A stretch of 64,000 bases of DNA from Proteles cristata cristata (taxonomy: Eukaryota; Chordata; Mammalia; Carnivora; Hyaenidae). How positions within the stretch are numbered: the first letter of the stretch is position 1; each line of letters opens with the position of its first letter. Location of the stretch: positions 729,646-793,645 of the forward strand of contig JAESUZ010002605.1 in NCBI GenBank assembly GCA_017311185.1, read 5' to 3'. Of the stretch, positions 1-11,067 are shown piece after piece. The translations under genes and the position numbers were made by a program. The notes beneath the pieces were generated by a model, which worked only from the letters and a program-made list of their open reading frames with translations, did no database searches and had not been told where the DNA came from.

Positions 1-193
1 CTATGAATTCCTTTCTGCTTATTTCTACCAGCTTCACTGAGATTTTTAAAAAATGAAAGGAATTCAGCATTCTGATAAAGGTCTGCGCCTCAAACATTTC
101 CTGCTGTCTATAGCCTCAAAGCATGTATCTTGATATCTCTAGTTTTTAATACATGCAAAAATGCTACATTACACATAAAGTTCTTAATTAATT

Positions 194-458
194 TAAAGTA
201 TTTATTGCCATAGGGGCGCCTTGGTGGCTTAGTCGGTTAAGCGTCCGACTTTCGCTTAGGTCATGATCTCGCGGTTCGTGGGTTCGAGCCCCGCGTCGGG
301 CTCTGTGCTGACTGCCAGCTCAGAGCCTGGAGCCTGTTTCAGTCTGTGACTCCCTCTCTCTCTGACCCTCCCCTGCTCACGCTGTCTCTCTCTCTCTCCT
401 AGAAATAAATAAAACTAAAAAAAAAATAAAAAAATAAAATAAAGTATTTATTGCCATA
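194..458 (+). mobile_element. Felid CAN-SINE (young subfamily) with its TSDs
   Basis: The element body is about 213-439. It is a tRNA-Lys-derived SINE with an A box at 225-236 (TGGCTTAGTCGG) and a B box at 281-291 (GGTTCGAGCCC), followed by a CT-rich body and an A-rich tail with AATAAA motifs. A perfect 19-bp TSD flanks it (194-212 and 440-458, TAAAGTATTTATTGCCATA). The intact boxes and perfect TSD point to a recent L1-driven insertion. Confidence 0.95.
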
Positions 459-479
459 AACATCAAAGAAAGCAACCAA

Positions 480-1960
480 ATAAAACTTGAAATCAATTTT
501 ACTTTTGGAGACTCTTATATTAAGAGAAACTACTAGGTTTTAATTTTCTTCAAAAAATACTGTCATGCACATTGAAAGAAAATAAAATTATACCCATTTT
601 CATTCTCTGGCAAAAACACCACTAAACCTTTCTGGGCATGTAACAAACCCTTATAACACATGTAGGCATGTATCTATATATAGATATATACATCCACAGG
701 GTTTCTGTCTCTAAGCAAATATTGGATTGGGGCACCTAGGTGACTCGGTTAAGTATCTGACTTCAGCGCAGGTGATGATCACACAGTTTGTGAGTTCAAG
801 CCCCACATCAGGCTCTGCACTAACAGTGCAGAGTCTGCTTGGGATTCTCTCTCCGTCTCTCCCTCTGTCCCTCCCCCTGCTCACACTCTCTCTTTCAAAA
901 TAAATTAAAAACTTGAAAAAATATATTGGATCATGCTATACATGCTTTGCAAGTCTTACTATTACTAAATAATATATCATCAACAACTTTCCATTCCGGT
1001 CCAGAAGGCCTACCTTATTCCTTTTAAAATCTTCATAGTAGTGCATAATATTGAGGTACCATAATTGCCTTTATCTATTCCCTATTAATGGACATTTACA
1101 TTATCTCTAAATGTTTGCTCTAACAAACTATACTCCAAACACCTTTATACACACAAATATAATTTCTAAATGGAATTGCTAGATCAAAGAGTAAGCATAT
1201 TTTAAATGTTGAGAGATATTGCTAAGTTATCCCCCAAAGAATTGTACCAAAGTTCACTTCCCTCAACAGTATAGGAGAATCATCTTCACCCATTTTCACT
1301 ACAAAATTATATTAATCTTTTAATTTTTTTCATTATGAATGGCTTTTTATTATATCTATAAATTTCCTGTTCTTATTTCTTGCACATTTTAATAATTTGG
1401 TCATTTGTGCTTTTCAAATTGATTTGTAATGTGTTTGGAATATTATTTGGAGTAAGTTATATGTATATATTATCTCAGCTTCTTCTCGATGTTTTGCTTA
1501 TGATAACTTTCCTTATAAAAATGTTTTCAATTTTCAATCTTTTTCATTTATGGGTTTTGGGGTTTGAGATTTTCCTTTTTAATCTATCCCTATCACTAAA
1601 TTTCAAAAAAAAAAGTTTATATATTTTATTCAATGAAAGTTATGGCTTTAAAATATTTTTGTGTAAGATGTGAAATAATAGTATATTTTTCTTTTTCCAG
1701 TTAGGGGAAGGCCATTTACTGAATTGGCCCCAAACCGTTTACTGAATAATTCATAATCTTTCTACCAATTTGAAATATCACTTTTATCATACCAAAATTC
1801 CTATTCTAGAACCCATTCTTACACTATTATACTGTTTTAAATAGTGTGCCTTGTCATTATTTGATATTTGTAAGTTATATTCCCCTTTATTAATCTTTAA
1901 AAACGTATTTGTCTCTACTATTCTGATACTTTACACCTCATATTTCACCTTGGCGTTATT
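480..1960 (-). mobile_element. Ancient L1 (L1M-type) 3' part, antisense
   Basis: Read on the minus strand, this AT-rich stretch resembles the degraded 3' ORF2 and 3' UTR of mammalian L1M elements. Typical phrases on the + strand include the block near 1080-1110 (CCTATTAATGGACATTTACA) and that near 1170-1190. It has no long open frame and is interrupted by the SINE at 728-922. The ends are approximate. Confidence 0.6.
719..931 (+). mobile_element. Felid CAN-SINE, older subfamily
   Basis: The body is 728-922, beginning GGGGCACCTAGGTGACTCGG. Its B-box region is degraded (GAGTTCAAGCCCC), and a CT-rich segment and an A-rich tail follow. The 9-bp TSD ATATTGGAT occurs at 719-727 and 923-931. The SINE inserted into the older antisense L1 and belongs to the group ending in ACAGTGCAGAG...TCTTTCAAAATAAA. 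Confidence 0.9.
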
Positions 1961-2074
1961 TGTTATCTTAGCCAATTAGGTAAAACTTCAGAATAATGTT
2001 AAATAATGTTGCCAGGGAAGATCTGTGCCTTTTTCTTAACTATAACTGGACAATCCCTCATAGCTCAGGATGTT

Positions 2075-2530
2075 TAAGCAGGATGTTTGCTGTCTTGACT
2101 GGCCATTATCTTTCTCTTTCCAGCAGCCTCTCCTATCCTCCAAGGCTTTGGTAATAGGCCCTGCCCCCTGATTTCATTTTTGGGAATGTGATCCACTTTG
2201 AGCCAATTACAGTATCCATCACTTGGACACAGTGAGAGGTTTACAGATGAGCACATGACTCAAGCTCAGCCAATCAGTCTTCCCCAGAATTCTTCAACCA
2301 GTCCTTGCAAGGGAAAAATCTAACTTTTCAAGTAATAACACCAGAGGTATGTGAATCTGATGTTGCTAGCAGCCATATTTCAGGCCTTCATGCTCTGTGC
2401 CATATGGCAAATCCTGAAATAAATTCAGAAAGAATGAAGCTCACCACAGAGATGGAAAGAGGAGGAGAGAGAGATTGAGCATGAGCTATATTACTTGTTT
2501 TGAGCCAGTCATATCAGAAAAGAGGCCATC
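2075..2530. repeat. Possible unnamed ancient interspersed repeat
   Basis: Phrases such as AGCCAATCAGTC near 2266-2280 and the later purine-rich block resemble an LTR-like mammalian repeat that I cannot name. The neighbouring sequence 1961-2984 otherwise shows no gene, exon-like pattern or clear repeat. Confidence 0.3.
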
Positions 2531-2984
2531 TCCACTTTCCTCTTTAGAGACAGATCTTCTTAGAACTTTATTTCAGAGAATCATTTTACCTGAGTCATGA
2601 AAACTTCAGAGATTTCTCTACTTTTTTCTGGACTGTCCCCTCAACTTTATCTTGCAAACCTTATTTCTACTTTCTTGGAACTCTTTCTACAGTGAATTCA
2701 TTTTACTGGTCTAGAGTATTTGCCTTTCCATACATCTATCCTGGTTATATGACTCTCCTTAATCTTAATATACTCCATTATTTCTGGTATCAGAAGTATA
2801 AATATCTTTATAAGCTTCATTATGTTCCTAAACTCTAACCTAAAGATCTGTTGTATACTAGAACTCTCAGTTGGTAACAAAATCACAAAATTTTCATTTT
2901 GGAATGCCCCTTAAATTTCACTTACTCCAGCATGTCATTGCAACCCCAAAGCAGTGTAGAGGTAACTAATTCTCATTCCTGTTC

Positions 2985-3262
2985 ATCTAAACTGGATTTG
3001 AATTCGGAGCTCTACCTACCAAGAACCTCCATCCCCCTGGTAACCAAGTGGTGGCACCAATCCTGTTATATCTACTACCCTAGAAGACCTTGGGCAAATC
3101 ATTAAATTTGGCTGTTTATCTGTCAGTAAAACAATATCATAAAAACTACATTACAAATTGTTATAAGACGATAGAATGAGGTTGTAAATGAAATTGCACA
3201 TGTAGAGGGCATAGAGTAACCCACGGTCGATGGTTAGCACCCATAAATAGTCATTATTATCA
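2985..3262 (+). repeat. MIR SINE (ancient)
   Basis: The order of phrases matches MIR: a TGGATTTGAATTC core near 2993, CCTTGGGCAAATCATTAAATTT near 3089, a degraded 'TCTGTCAGTAAAACAAT' segment and the 3' AATAGTCATTATTAT tail. The copy is heavily diverged, as expected of a pre-carnivore insertion. Confidence 0.65.
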
Positions 3263-3275
3263 ATTTCCATCAAGT

Positions 3276-3432
3276 CAGTGGTTCTCAACCCAAGCTAAAC
3301 ATCAAAATCACTTGGGTAACTTAAAAAAAAAAATACAACATTCCATCCTCACACCTCCCTAGAATTGAGGCCTGAGTATCTGCCATGTTAGAATGGTCCA
3401 TACATGATTCTGATGAACACCTGAGTTATGTT
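3276..3432 (+). mobile_element. MER5-like non-autonomous hAT-Charlie DNA transposon
   Basis: The left terminal inverted repeat is clear (CAGTGGTTCTCAACC at 3276-3290). The next segment, AACATCAAAATCACTTGGGT, matches the MER5 pattern. The right terminus is decayed near 3420. It has no coding capacity, and the length fits MER5 copies. Confidence 0.75.
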
Positions 3433-4199
3433 AAAATATCACACAAGCCAAAGTTCCAACTTCTAGAAAGATTTTTCTTTGATTAAGCTAAATTTAATTT
3501 CCTACTCATATTTTTATTCTTGGCCCTGAGGAATAAATAGAACAATCAACATTTCCTGTTAGAAAGTCCAGCAGACACATGAAAGCAGCTCTTTCTCTCC
3601 CCCTATGTCTTTGCTCCTCCTGACTAAACATTCCCAGTTTTTCAACCACTGTCATATATCATGACTTTCCCTTTCTTCATCTTTCTAGCCTGTTAAGCTT
3701 TGATGTCTAGGACAAAATTCAACACTCCAGATTTCTTCTGCAAGCAGAGGGGTACTATTACTGCCCTAAGTTGACACTAGGTTTGTTCGTGTTGTTGAGA
3801 GGTTGAGAGCACGGTGTTATTAACCACCTTTGACTCATGCTGTTTATCGTCACCTAAACCCCCTCTCATTACCTACAAAAAGATCCCCTTCTCTTTCTTG
3901 GCACCATCTCACCACATTGGGTAGCTATGGTTCTTGAGCCATGAAAAAGATCTGATATTTATCTCTCTTGCACATCCTTGTGTTAGAGTCAATCTACCTG
4001 GCCCCTTAGATTTTACTTAAATCCCAAATCAATCATCCAGTGCAATTGCTGCATTTCTACATATTTATGACATCAGCATTTTAACATGACATTAGTGAAA
4101 ATATGGACTAGGACAAGAATGAGAGATGAGCCTGGTGGCATACCATTAGAAAATATGCTTTTTCTTTTCTTTTTTTGTTTTGTTTTGTTTTGTACATGC
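3433..4199. other. Unassigned non-coding sequence
   Basis: No repeat, gene or RNA is recognised here. A short (GTTTT)n run lies at about 4168-4192 beside the following MIR. Confidence 0.6.
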
Positions 4200-4445
4200 G
4201 TCACTAGACCGAGAGGTAGACTCCGACTTAGAAAATATGAATCCAATGGCAGCTTCTCTACTTGTCAGCGGCATGTCTTTGGGGAAGTTACGAATTTCCT
4301 GTGCCTCAGCGATCTCATCTATAAAATGGGCATAAAATAATAATAGTACCTGACTCCCAGGGTTTTTTTGAGGATTCAGTGAGAGCAATATAAGATAGTT
4401 GATTACTGGTAAAGGCAGAAAGCATTGGCTCGGTGCATGCATTTA
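4200..4445 (+). repeat. MIR SINE (first of a tandem pair)
   Basis: Degraded MIR in sense orientation. It shows the 'CCTGTGCCTCAGCGATCTCATCTATAAAATGGG' segment (4299-4330), AATAATAGTACCTGACTCCC, then GAGGATTCAGTGAGA. A second MIR follows directly in the same orientation. Confidence 0.75.
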
Positions 4446-4449
4446 GTTT

Positions 4450-4665
4450 TAGGTTGTGCTACCACTTACCACTTAGGAGTTGTTTGAGCATAAGCAAGCT
4501 ATCTACCATCTCTGAACCACAATTTCCCCTCTGTGAAATGGAGATGATAATCACACCAACTTCACAGGATCATTATGAGGATTACATGAGATGATGTATG
4601 TAAAGCACTTAGCACAGTAGCTAGTAAATAGAGATCAGTAAATTAAGTGTAGCATTGCTGCTATT
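4450..4665 (+). repeat. MIR SINE (second of a tandem pair)
   Basis: The segments CTGTGAAATGGAGATGATAA, GAGGATTACATGAGATGATG and TAAAGCACTTAGCACAGTAG follow the MIR order, ending at CTATTATTGTTGTT. This is the better-preserved copy of the two. Confidence 0.85.
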
Positions 4666-5426
4666 ATTGTTGTTGTTATTTATAATATCATTCAGTTCTT
4701 CAGTTCCCTGTGCATTGTTCTTTCCATTATTTTATGTTTCCCAGGTCCTTCTTTTCAATACCAAACTACTTGGCCATCAGTGCCTAAATAAATCTTTGCT
4801 CTTTTAAAGAGAATAAAATGAACTAAAATAAAATGTTCATGTGTAATCCCCACCCCAATTTTTACACCTTTTCCTACAATAGACTTTTAAACATACTGCT
4901 TAGAACACCATTTCAAAGAGTTAATAAATCTTTGAAGCCTTTTATTTTTCTAGTTGTTTCAAGTTTCTTTTATTACAGGTAGAATATAAGGCTTTGACTT
5001 TAGAATAGTGCTGCTGTTAATTCTGCAGTCTTGAATTGCCCTTGAAATAAGGCTAAGTCTTCTTACAGTGTTATTATTGCAGTATTTTCAAGTTAGAAAA
5101 AAAGTCAGTGGATTCGAGGACACTTACCAACACCTCTTATTGATTCTCTATCTGAGATACGAGTTTCACACAAAATCTCCACTCAAGTGCCAGATACAAA
5201 TGAAAGTTCTGATATGGGGAAATAATGATTGATGTACTCGATTACTTGCTGGGAAGATATTCCCTGGGGCTATCCTGGCAGGTATAGAAAAGAAGAGTGT
5301 TGTGCCTGTGTTCCTTGCAGCCACAAGTCACCCCTCTGCTTTCCAGTCCTGACTCCTGCTAGTGTCACTAGACCCACATCTGTAGATACTCTTAGGTTCA
5401 GATTCTTCTGTCAAGAATTATTTCCA
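4666..5426. other. Unassigned non-coding sequence
   Basis: No confident repeat or gene. The short open frames on either strand have neither splice-site context nor a family signature. Confidence 0.55.
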
Positions 5427-5617
5427 TAGGGCACCTGGGTGGCTCAGTTGGTTAAGCATCCAACTCTTGATTTCTGCTCATGATTTCAACTCAGGTCATG
5501 ATCTCTTGGTTCATGGGATTGAGCCCCGTGTTGGGCTTTTTACTAACAGTGCAGATCCTGCTTAGGATTCTCTCTCCATCCCTCCCTGCCTCACTCAAAA
5601 ATAAATAAACTTAAAAA
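5427..5617 (+). mobile_element. Felid CAN-SINE, older subfamily
   Basis: The head GGGCACCTGGGTGGCTCAGT is followed by GGTTCATGGGATTGAGCCCC (degraded B box) and a short CT-rich, A-rich tail. The flanking TTATTTCC (5418-5426) and TTATTTCT (5619-5627) look like an imperfect TSD. Confidence 0.9.
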
Positions 5618-5629
5618 ACTTATTTCTGT

Positions 5630-5995
5630 AGCTCCTGACTCCAGCTTGGCTCCCATCTTTGTACTGCAGGGCTCTGTAGACTCTCCCGATCTCAGAACTC
5701 TCTTTCTGTTGATCTCTCCTCACTGATTGACCCACGTGAGCCTGCAATCTTTTCCCCAATCTCTCCCTAAAGCACTGACCTCAAATACATGTAATCTTGA
5801 ATTCTATGAACTACTTAGTTGGCTTTTACCTTGAGAACTTGGTATAAAGATGATGGGCTTACCAATTCATTCAGTCTTGTGTTGGGTATAGAAATGTGTA
5901 TGATTTAAAAGCTTGCTCTCCAGATAGTCCTAATGTACATTTAAGTTTAGAAGCTACATTTTGCATGTCATTACATCAGTTTCCCCAAATCATGG
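5630..5995. other. Unassigned non-coding sequence
   Basis: No gene or clear repeat is seen between the SINE and the L2 remnants. Confidence 0.5.
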
Positions 5996-5999
5996 TTCA

Positions 6000-6330
6000 G
6001 ATTGTGCCAAGCTCCTACTCAAAATACTTTAATGTTCCTCCCATGACTACAAATTAAATTCAAAATCCCCAATCTGATATATAAAATCACCATAATTTGG
6101 CTCCAACAATGATTTGCTCTTCTTACCACCACTGCCATGTCTGTACCGTTTACCCTCGCCAAACCTTGCCAAGACATTCCACTAGACTTCAGGCCTCCAT
6201 CACACTCAACAAATACCTTGCCCTCCACTGGGAACATTCTCCTCCAACCACCATCAGTTATTGATAACCCTCCACATCGAGGCCTTTCCCAGCCCTCATC
6301 TTCCACCTTCATCCCCAGATGAAATCTTCA
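6000..6330 (+). repeat. L2 LINE remnant (3' ORF region)
   Basis: CTCCTACTCAAAATACTTTA followed by AATTCAAAATCCCCAATCTG and GGCTCC matches the order of the L2 ORF2 3' part (the CTGCTCAAAACCCT...AAGTCCAAACTCC...CTGGCCC pattern). The copy is decayed and has no usable frame. Confidence 0.55.
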
Positions 6331-6435
6331 TTTAGTCAACAACTGTTTACTGGGAAGCAACCATGGGCCTGGTAGTGAGTAAGCACTGGTGATACAATGC
6401 CTCACAAAACAAAGCCTTCATGGAGCTTACATTTT
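6331..6435 (-). repeat. L2 LINE 3' end fragment, antisense
   Basis: AGTCAACAACTGTTTACTGG, GTGATACAATGCC and CTTCATGGAGCTTACATTTT are the reverse-strand hallmarks of the L2 3' end. It lies inside or next to sense L2 sequence, so a small inversion or a separate fragment is possible. Confidence 0.6.
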
Positions 6436-6625
6436 AGCTGCTTTATGCCTTTAAGCTGTTACTGCACTTTGTTTATGCTTTCTTTATGACACCAACCTTG
6501 TATATATTATTTGTGTGCATGCTCTGTGTCCTCTCTGAAAGTGTAAATTCATCCATTGTGCCCTTGCAGCATCTGCCGCAGGGTTGTACACATGGCTGAT
6601 GCTCATCAACATGTTATTGGACTGA
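6436..6625 (+). repeat. L2 LINE 3' end remnant
   Basis: CTCTGAAAGTGTAAATTCAT, then CACATGGCTGATGCTCATCA and GTTATTGGACTGAAT, align in order with the L2 3' UTR end. It probably continues the 6000-6330 copy across the antisense fragment. Confidence 0.45.
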
Positions 6626-6629
6626 ATCG

Positions 6630-7665
6630 AATTCCTCCACAAGGATGAGCATGAAGTTGATGCTCAACACTGATTGACATTAGGCACTTCAACTACTGCA
6701 GATCATTCTGTGCAATAGAAAATATGCTTCGTGGATACCAAGGCAGAGCAAAACAGGCAAAATATAAATGTGTTTTCTCAAAATATCCTTAATATTAGAA
6801 GAAGGAGCTAGAATACTTTGAATTATCCTTCAGATGAAGGTGCTGAAATAATTACAAGCCCATGTATGATTTATCAGCCTCGTTGGTGAACTGAGAAAAG
6901 AGAATATGCACAAGGTGCCCATGTCAGCTTAATTCTCAGGAATAAAGCTGAAGAGTCTCCTTTCTTGAAACCTCAAGATAGGAAGGCCCAAGAAGAAATC
7001 ATAGTAATAAAAAAGCCTTGGAGGTATGTGACTAGCCTCTAAATTCTGCAATAAATGTGCTTTGTTGAACATTAGTGTCAGCGTGTCATAACGTCAGCTC
7101 ATTTGATGTGGCATAACTCCTGTAAGTCTTCTTAAAATGTCAAAATACAGGCTATAGCTCTTTTTTCTCCATAGAAGAAATAGGAAATAGTAATAAATTT
7201 CTGTACTGTATGCAGGCTGCTGGACAGGCCTGTTTCCTCGCTGCCAGGCTGGTTGTCAAGTGGTTATACCCCTAAGGAACATGAAATGTTGTTCGGTGGG
7301 TATCCAGTGAATGGTCCACTATGTTCATTAAAAGGCTAAAAGGCAAAATTCCCAGTGACAAGCAAGACAAAGGCAGGGAAAACAGAAGGAGCTCTCCTAT
7401 GCAGAAAATGGTTCTGCCTATGCTGTATTTGCCAGCATTGTGTCAGGCAAATAGTAGACAAGATATTTGCTCAGAGGTGAACGTTGAATGAAGTCTGGCT
7501 TCTTATCACTGGAACGTACAGAGGCTGGGTCAGATGCTGAAAGGATACCTTATAAATCTACGGAGCTTATCCCTGGGGGTATCCAAATGATGAGGCTTCA
7601 AAAGAAATCTGGAGAAACATAATTTAACATAGGCTGCCAACTTTTCATTTTCCAATCTATTTGGT
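6630..7665. other. Unassigned non-coding sequence
   Basis: About 1 kb without recognised repeats, long frames or RNA genes. Whether it is conserved in other mammals cannot be judged from the sequence alone. Confidence 0.55.
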
Positions 7666-7669
7666 AATC

Positions 7670-7790
7670 TCCAATTACACTAGCAATTATAAGCTTCTCA
7701 AGGGCAGGGTATACAACTCATATATCTTGTGTAGTTTCCATTGCTCATACACACTTCTGAGCATGCTTGATTCATGTTTATTGGCTACTT
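7670..7790 (+). repeat. L2 LINE 3' end remnant
   Basis: TATAAGCTTCTCAAGGGCAGGGTA, CATATATCTTGTGTAGTTTC and GTTTATTGGCTAC follow the L2 3' UTR order (AAGCTCC..GAGGGCAGGG..TTTGTCT..AATAAATATTTG). Confidence 0.55.
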
Positions 7791-8554
7791 AAGAGTGAGA
7801 GACAAACAGGCAAGAAGAAATGTCGATGTCAATGCACATGGCAAACCCATAAGCCCTAAGAGAAAATGAGGCTTGGTTGGACCTCCAGTAAGACTTTAAG
7901 ACACAGGTGCTAATGTTGTCTATCCCAGCTTGCCCTTACTGGTTTATCTCTCTACTTCATCACCACTGGGGTACCAGCGCCATGCCTGATAGAAAATAGG
8001 AACTAAACACCCATTAGTATCCTTTCCCTGTCTCCTCACAGGAGGCTGACATTTTCTTCAACCTGTTGGAGCCTCTTCTTACATGATGAGTCCATCTTTT
8101 TGGCTGGCTCCTCGAAGTTCCTTGAAAGCATAGGAGGCCACCTGTGACCACTTTATTAACCTGCTATATCCTTTGGGATGACTAACAAGAAATGTTTTGG
8201 GGTTTTTTTTCCCACCAAATATCTCATGACTCAAAGAGAAGTCTAAATCTGAAGAGATTTAAATGATTCCTTCAGAGTCGACACACTCAAAAGCATTCAA
8301 AGTCACATAAACCTTTCTGAGAGGTGTCTCTTTAAGAATTGTCCCAAGTACATTCTACTGACATCATCAGCAAGATTGCAAACTCTGGTGTCCCAAGCCA
8401 AATCTTCTAAATGGACTATGTCCTCAACTTGCACTAAATACCTCAACTAGCCAGGGATATATTAAAGAAGCATGGTTCATCAAGATAGTTAAGTAGCTAC
8501 CAGATTTGTCAGGACTTGCAAGGGTAGTGTGACTTTGTGAAAAGACTCCCAGAT
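7791..8554. other. Unassigned non-coding sequence
   Basis: A weak L2-like phrase occurs near 7975-8015 (GCCATGCCTGATAGAAAATAGG). Nothing else is recognised. Confidence 0.45.
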
Positions 8555-8655
8555 TAGAGGAAAGAGCAGACCATGTTTTAAATTCTGATGAGTCAATTAT
8601 TAACTATGTGACCAGGCAAGTCATTTTACATGTGCATAAGCCTCTTATGTCAATT
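8555..8655 (+). repeat. MIR fragment
   Basis: AACTATGTGACCAGGCAAGTCATTTTACATGTG resembles the MIR core (CTGTGTGACCTTGGGCAAGTCA). It is cut off by the SINE that follows. Confidence 0.45.
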
Positions 8656-8862
8656 TTTAAAACGTTAAGAGAGAAAGAGAGAGACAGAGAGAAAGAGAGA
8701 GAGAAAGCACAAGCAAGGTAGAAAGAGATTGGGGGGGGAGAGAGAGAGAGAGAGAGAGAACCTTAAGCAGTCTCCATGCCCCTCCATGCCCAGCAGAGAG
8801 CTCAGTGTGGGTAACCTGAACCAAAATCAAGAGTTGAACACTTAACCAACTGAGATGCCCAG
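8656..8862 (-). mobile_element. Old, rearranged felid CAN-SINE, antisense
   Basis: Read on the minus strand from 8862, the head GGGCATCTCAGTTGGTTAAG is followed by CTCTTGATTTTGGTTCAGGT and a long CT-rich block, which appears as GA on the + strand at 8668-8760. It carries an internal G9 run at 8731-8739. The B-box region is badly damaged. Confidence 0.75.
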
Positions 8863-9054
8863 TATTCCCTAACCCTCTTATTTCAGAGTGAATATGTGTC
8901 CTACAAATTCTCATCGATCTTCTGAGGATTTGGGGGTGGGGGGTTAATGTATATGAAAATGCTTTGAATTATTACCCACATATAAGGTAATGGATGGTTT
9001 TATTACAATATTCACAGAGATGAGACAAGAGTCTTATAACTACTGAACTCTCTT

Positions 9055-9930
9055 TCTTCATTCATTCATTCATTCATTCATCTATTCACTTGTTCAGTCA
9101 ACAAATGTGCATCAAATGCCTGTGTGACAGGCAGCGTTCTAGATTTAGGGGATATAGAAGTAAAAAAAAAAAAAGCCCTTGCCCTCATGAAGCTTACATG
9201 TTAGTGGAGACAAACAATAAGATAAATATTATGAAGCAAACTGAAACAGAGTTGAGAGTAGAACCTGATTTGGGTGGGAGAGTATGTTACTGCATATAAG
9301 GTAGTCAAGAAAGGTTTCTCTGATACACTGACATCTGGGCAGACTCCTGAAGGAAATGAGGGACAAAGACATTGAAATATCTGGAGAAGCAGCATTTCAC
9401 TCAGAAAGGACAGTGCAGCGGCCCTGAGAAGTGAATGTTCTCAGTGCCCTCGAGGAATAGGAAGCTGGTTTGGTGTGGCTGGAGCCCAGTGACTGAGGAT
9501 CACAGGCATCAAAGAAACAGTCTTATGGTAAAGGGACAGGAAGTACTCAAGGTATGGACTCCATATTGTCCTGGGAATAATAAAAGGCATTGGAGAGCTT
9601 TGAAGAGAGGAGAAACAAGACCTATCTTTCTTTGGAAAGGGAGCCTTCAGACCTGAAGGTCTATCATTGAGAGAGCAGGGATGGAAGCAGAGAGACCAGT
9701 TAGAAGCATTTTCCAACAATGCAGCAAGCATTTATGATAATTTGGATTAGGGAGGTGATGGTGGATATATTTTTAAGATAAAGCAGAAGGATTGCTGATG
9801 CATTGGATGGGATGTGAGGTATAGAGAATAACATGAGTGAGGACTGATTCCAAGTTCAAAGCAGGTTTTCTTTTGGGACTGAGAGTTGGAGAAGACAGGA
9901 ATCAAAGATCTAACTTACCACTGATTTTTC
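9055..9930 (-). repeat. L2 LINE, antisense, about 0.9 kb
   Basis: The copy opens with a (TTCA)n stretch (9055-9080) and the reverse-strand L2 3' end: GTCAACAAATGTGCATC, GACAGGCAGCGTTCTAG, GCCCTCATGAAGCTTACATG. It continues in order through GAAAGGTTTCTCTGA, GGCCCTGAGAAG, GAGACCAGTTAGAAGCATTT and GATGGTGGATAT. The frames in it are chance. Confidence 0.75.
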
Positions 9931-10254
9931 CTAAAAACTTATTTATTGAGTTCCTAATATGCGTGACATAATTTTTGACCTCAAAAGAACTTACAGCCAT
10001 TTGGGTAAGTAAAACCAAAATGAGGAGTGGGAAAAGTTAAGTAATAATATTTAGGCAGTGAATTCATTACAAATCTCATGGTTCTAAAAATATGTGTCCA
10101 ATTTTATTTAAAAAACTAAGCAGTGCAGTGTCTAATGAAAATATCTCTGAATGGTTAAGGCCAAAATTAAAGTCTAAATTCCTCTGTAATTTTGCAATTT
10201 GGAACCAGATAACCATAGTGGCCACAACAATATAAATACAAAAGTTTACTTTTT
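9931..10254. other. Unassigned non-coding sequence
   Basis: Nothing recognised. The phrase TTATTTATTGAGTTCCTAATATGC near 9940-9962 may be another L2 3' fragment in antisense. Confidence 0.4.
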
Positions 10255-10690
10255 CTAACTCAATTTGGTTTGATAGGCCTGTGTTCAAATAACAGCTCCA
10301 TCATTTCTTTTTATTAATTTTTAAAGTTTATTTATTTATCTTTGAGACAGAGACATAAAAAGCGAGCGGGGGAGGGGCAGAGAGAGAGGAAGAGAGAATC
10401 TCCAAGCAGGTTCTGCATTGTCAACACAAAGCCCCATGTGGGGCTCGAACTCATGAACCGTGAGATCTTGACCTTAGCCAAACCCAAGAGTCAGGTGCTT
10501 AACAGCCTGAACCACCCAGGCACTCCACAGCTCCATCATTGATTAGCAGTGGGACATTAGGCAAGTTCCTTCCATGCCCTGAGTCCAGTTCCCTCTGCCA
10601 TAAATTCTGAATGACTATGCTGGCTAGCTCATGGGCTGTCCTTGAAGATAAGGTAAGTGTGATGGTGCATCAGATGCGTGGCTCTCAGTA
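10255..10690 (+). repeat. MIR SINE interrupted by a CAN-SINE
   Basis: MIR sequence runs from the TGTTCAAATAACAGCTCC segment (about 10281) and resumes after the SINE with GATTAGCAGTGGGACATTAGGCAAGTTCC and AAGATAAGGTAAGTGTGATG. The CAN-SINE at 10306-10526 splits it. Confidence 0.7.
10292..10540 (-). mobile_element. Felid CAN-SINE, antisense, with TSDs
   Basis: The body is 10306-10526 on the minus strand. Its head is at the high-coordinate end, and GGGGCTCGAACTCATGAACC near 10440-10460 is the reversed B box. The T-rich tail complement is near 10310-10335. A perfect 14-bp TSD, ACAGCTCCATCATT, lies at 10292-10305 and 10527-10540. It inserted into an older MIR. Confidence 0.95.
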
Positions 10691-11067
10691 ACTAGCCTTT
10701 GCTGCCACTGATGTTACTTCCTCTGCAAAACCTCCCGAGGTCTGTGCAAGTGCGCCTCACTCATCTGAGCGCTTACTAATCAGTGTTTTCTTTTCAAAGA
10801 CATAGCTGGTCTATGCCACAAACTACTCAATGGCAAGGACCAATTTTAGATTCTTCACACTCCCTGAGTGCCTGGCCCTGTGCTGAGTGCCAGAAGAGTG
10901 GAGGATGCTTTTGCTCCTTGACAAGGACGTCTGCTAATTGACATGCAGCAGTGCATTCTGGGAGCACCTCTGACTGGCCAGCAGCAATGCAGTGTGCAGG
11001 GGAATGCTATCTCAATACTTGTACAAGTGAAGAAAAATGACACGAACCTCACAGCTTTGCCCTTCCT
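10691..11067. other. Unassigned non-coding sequence
   Basis: A faint L2-like phrase lies near 10862-10890 (GAGTGCCTGGCCCTGTGCTGAG). No gene seen. Confidence 0.4.

Noticed and set aside
213..290. Possible functional tRNA-Lys gene from the A and B boxes
   Set aside because: The boxes belong to a CAN-SINE: the 3' acceptor stem is absent and a CT-rich body and A-rich tail follow.
9435..9731. Overlapping frames on both strands
   Set aside because: The region is antisense L2. Frames arise from decayed repeat and show no domain.
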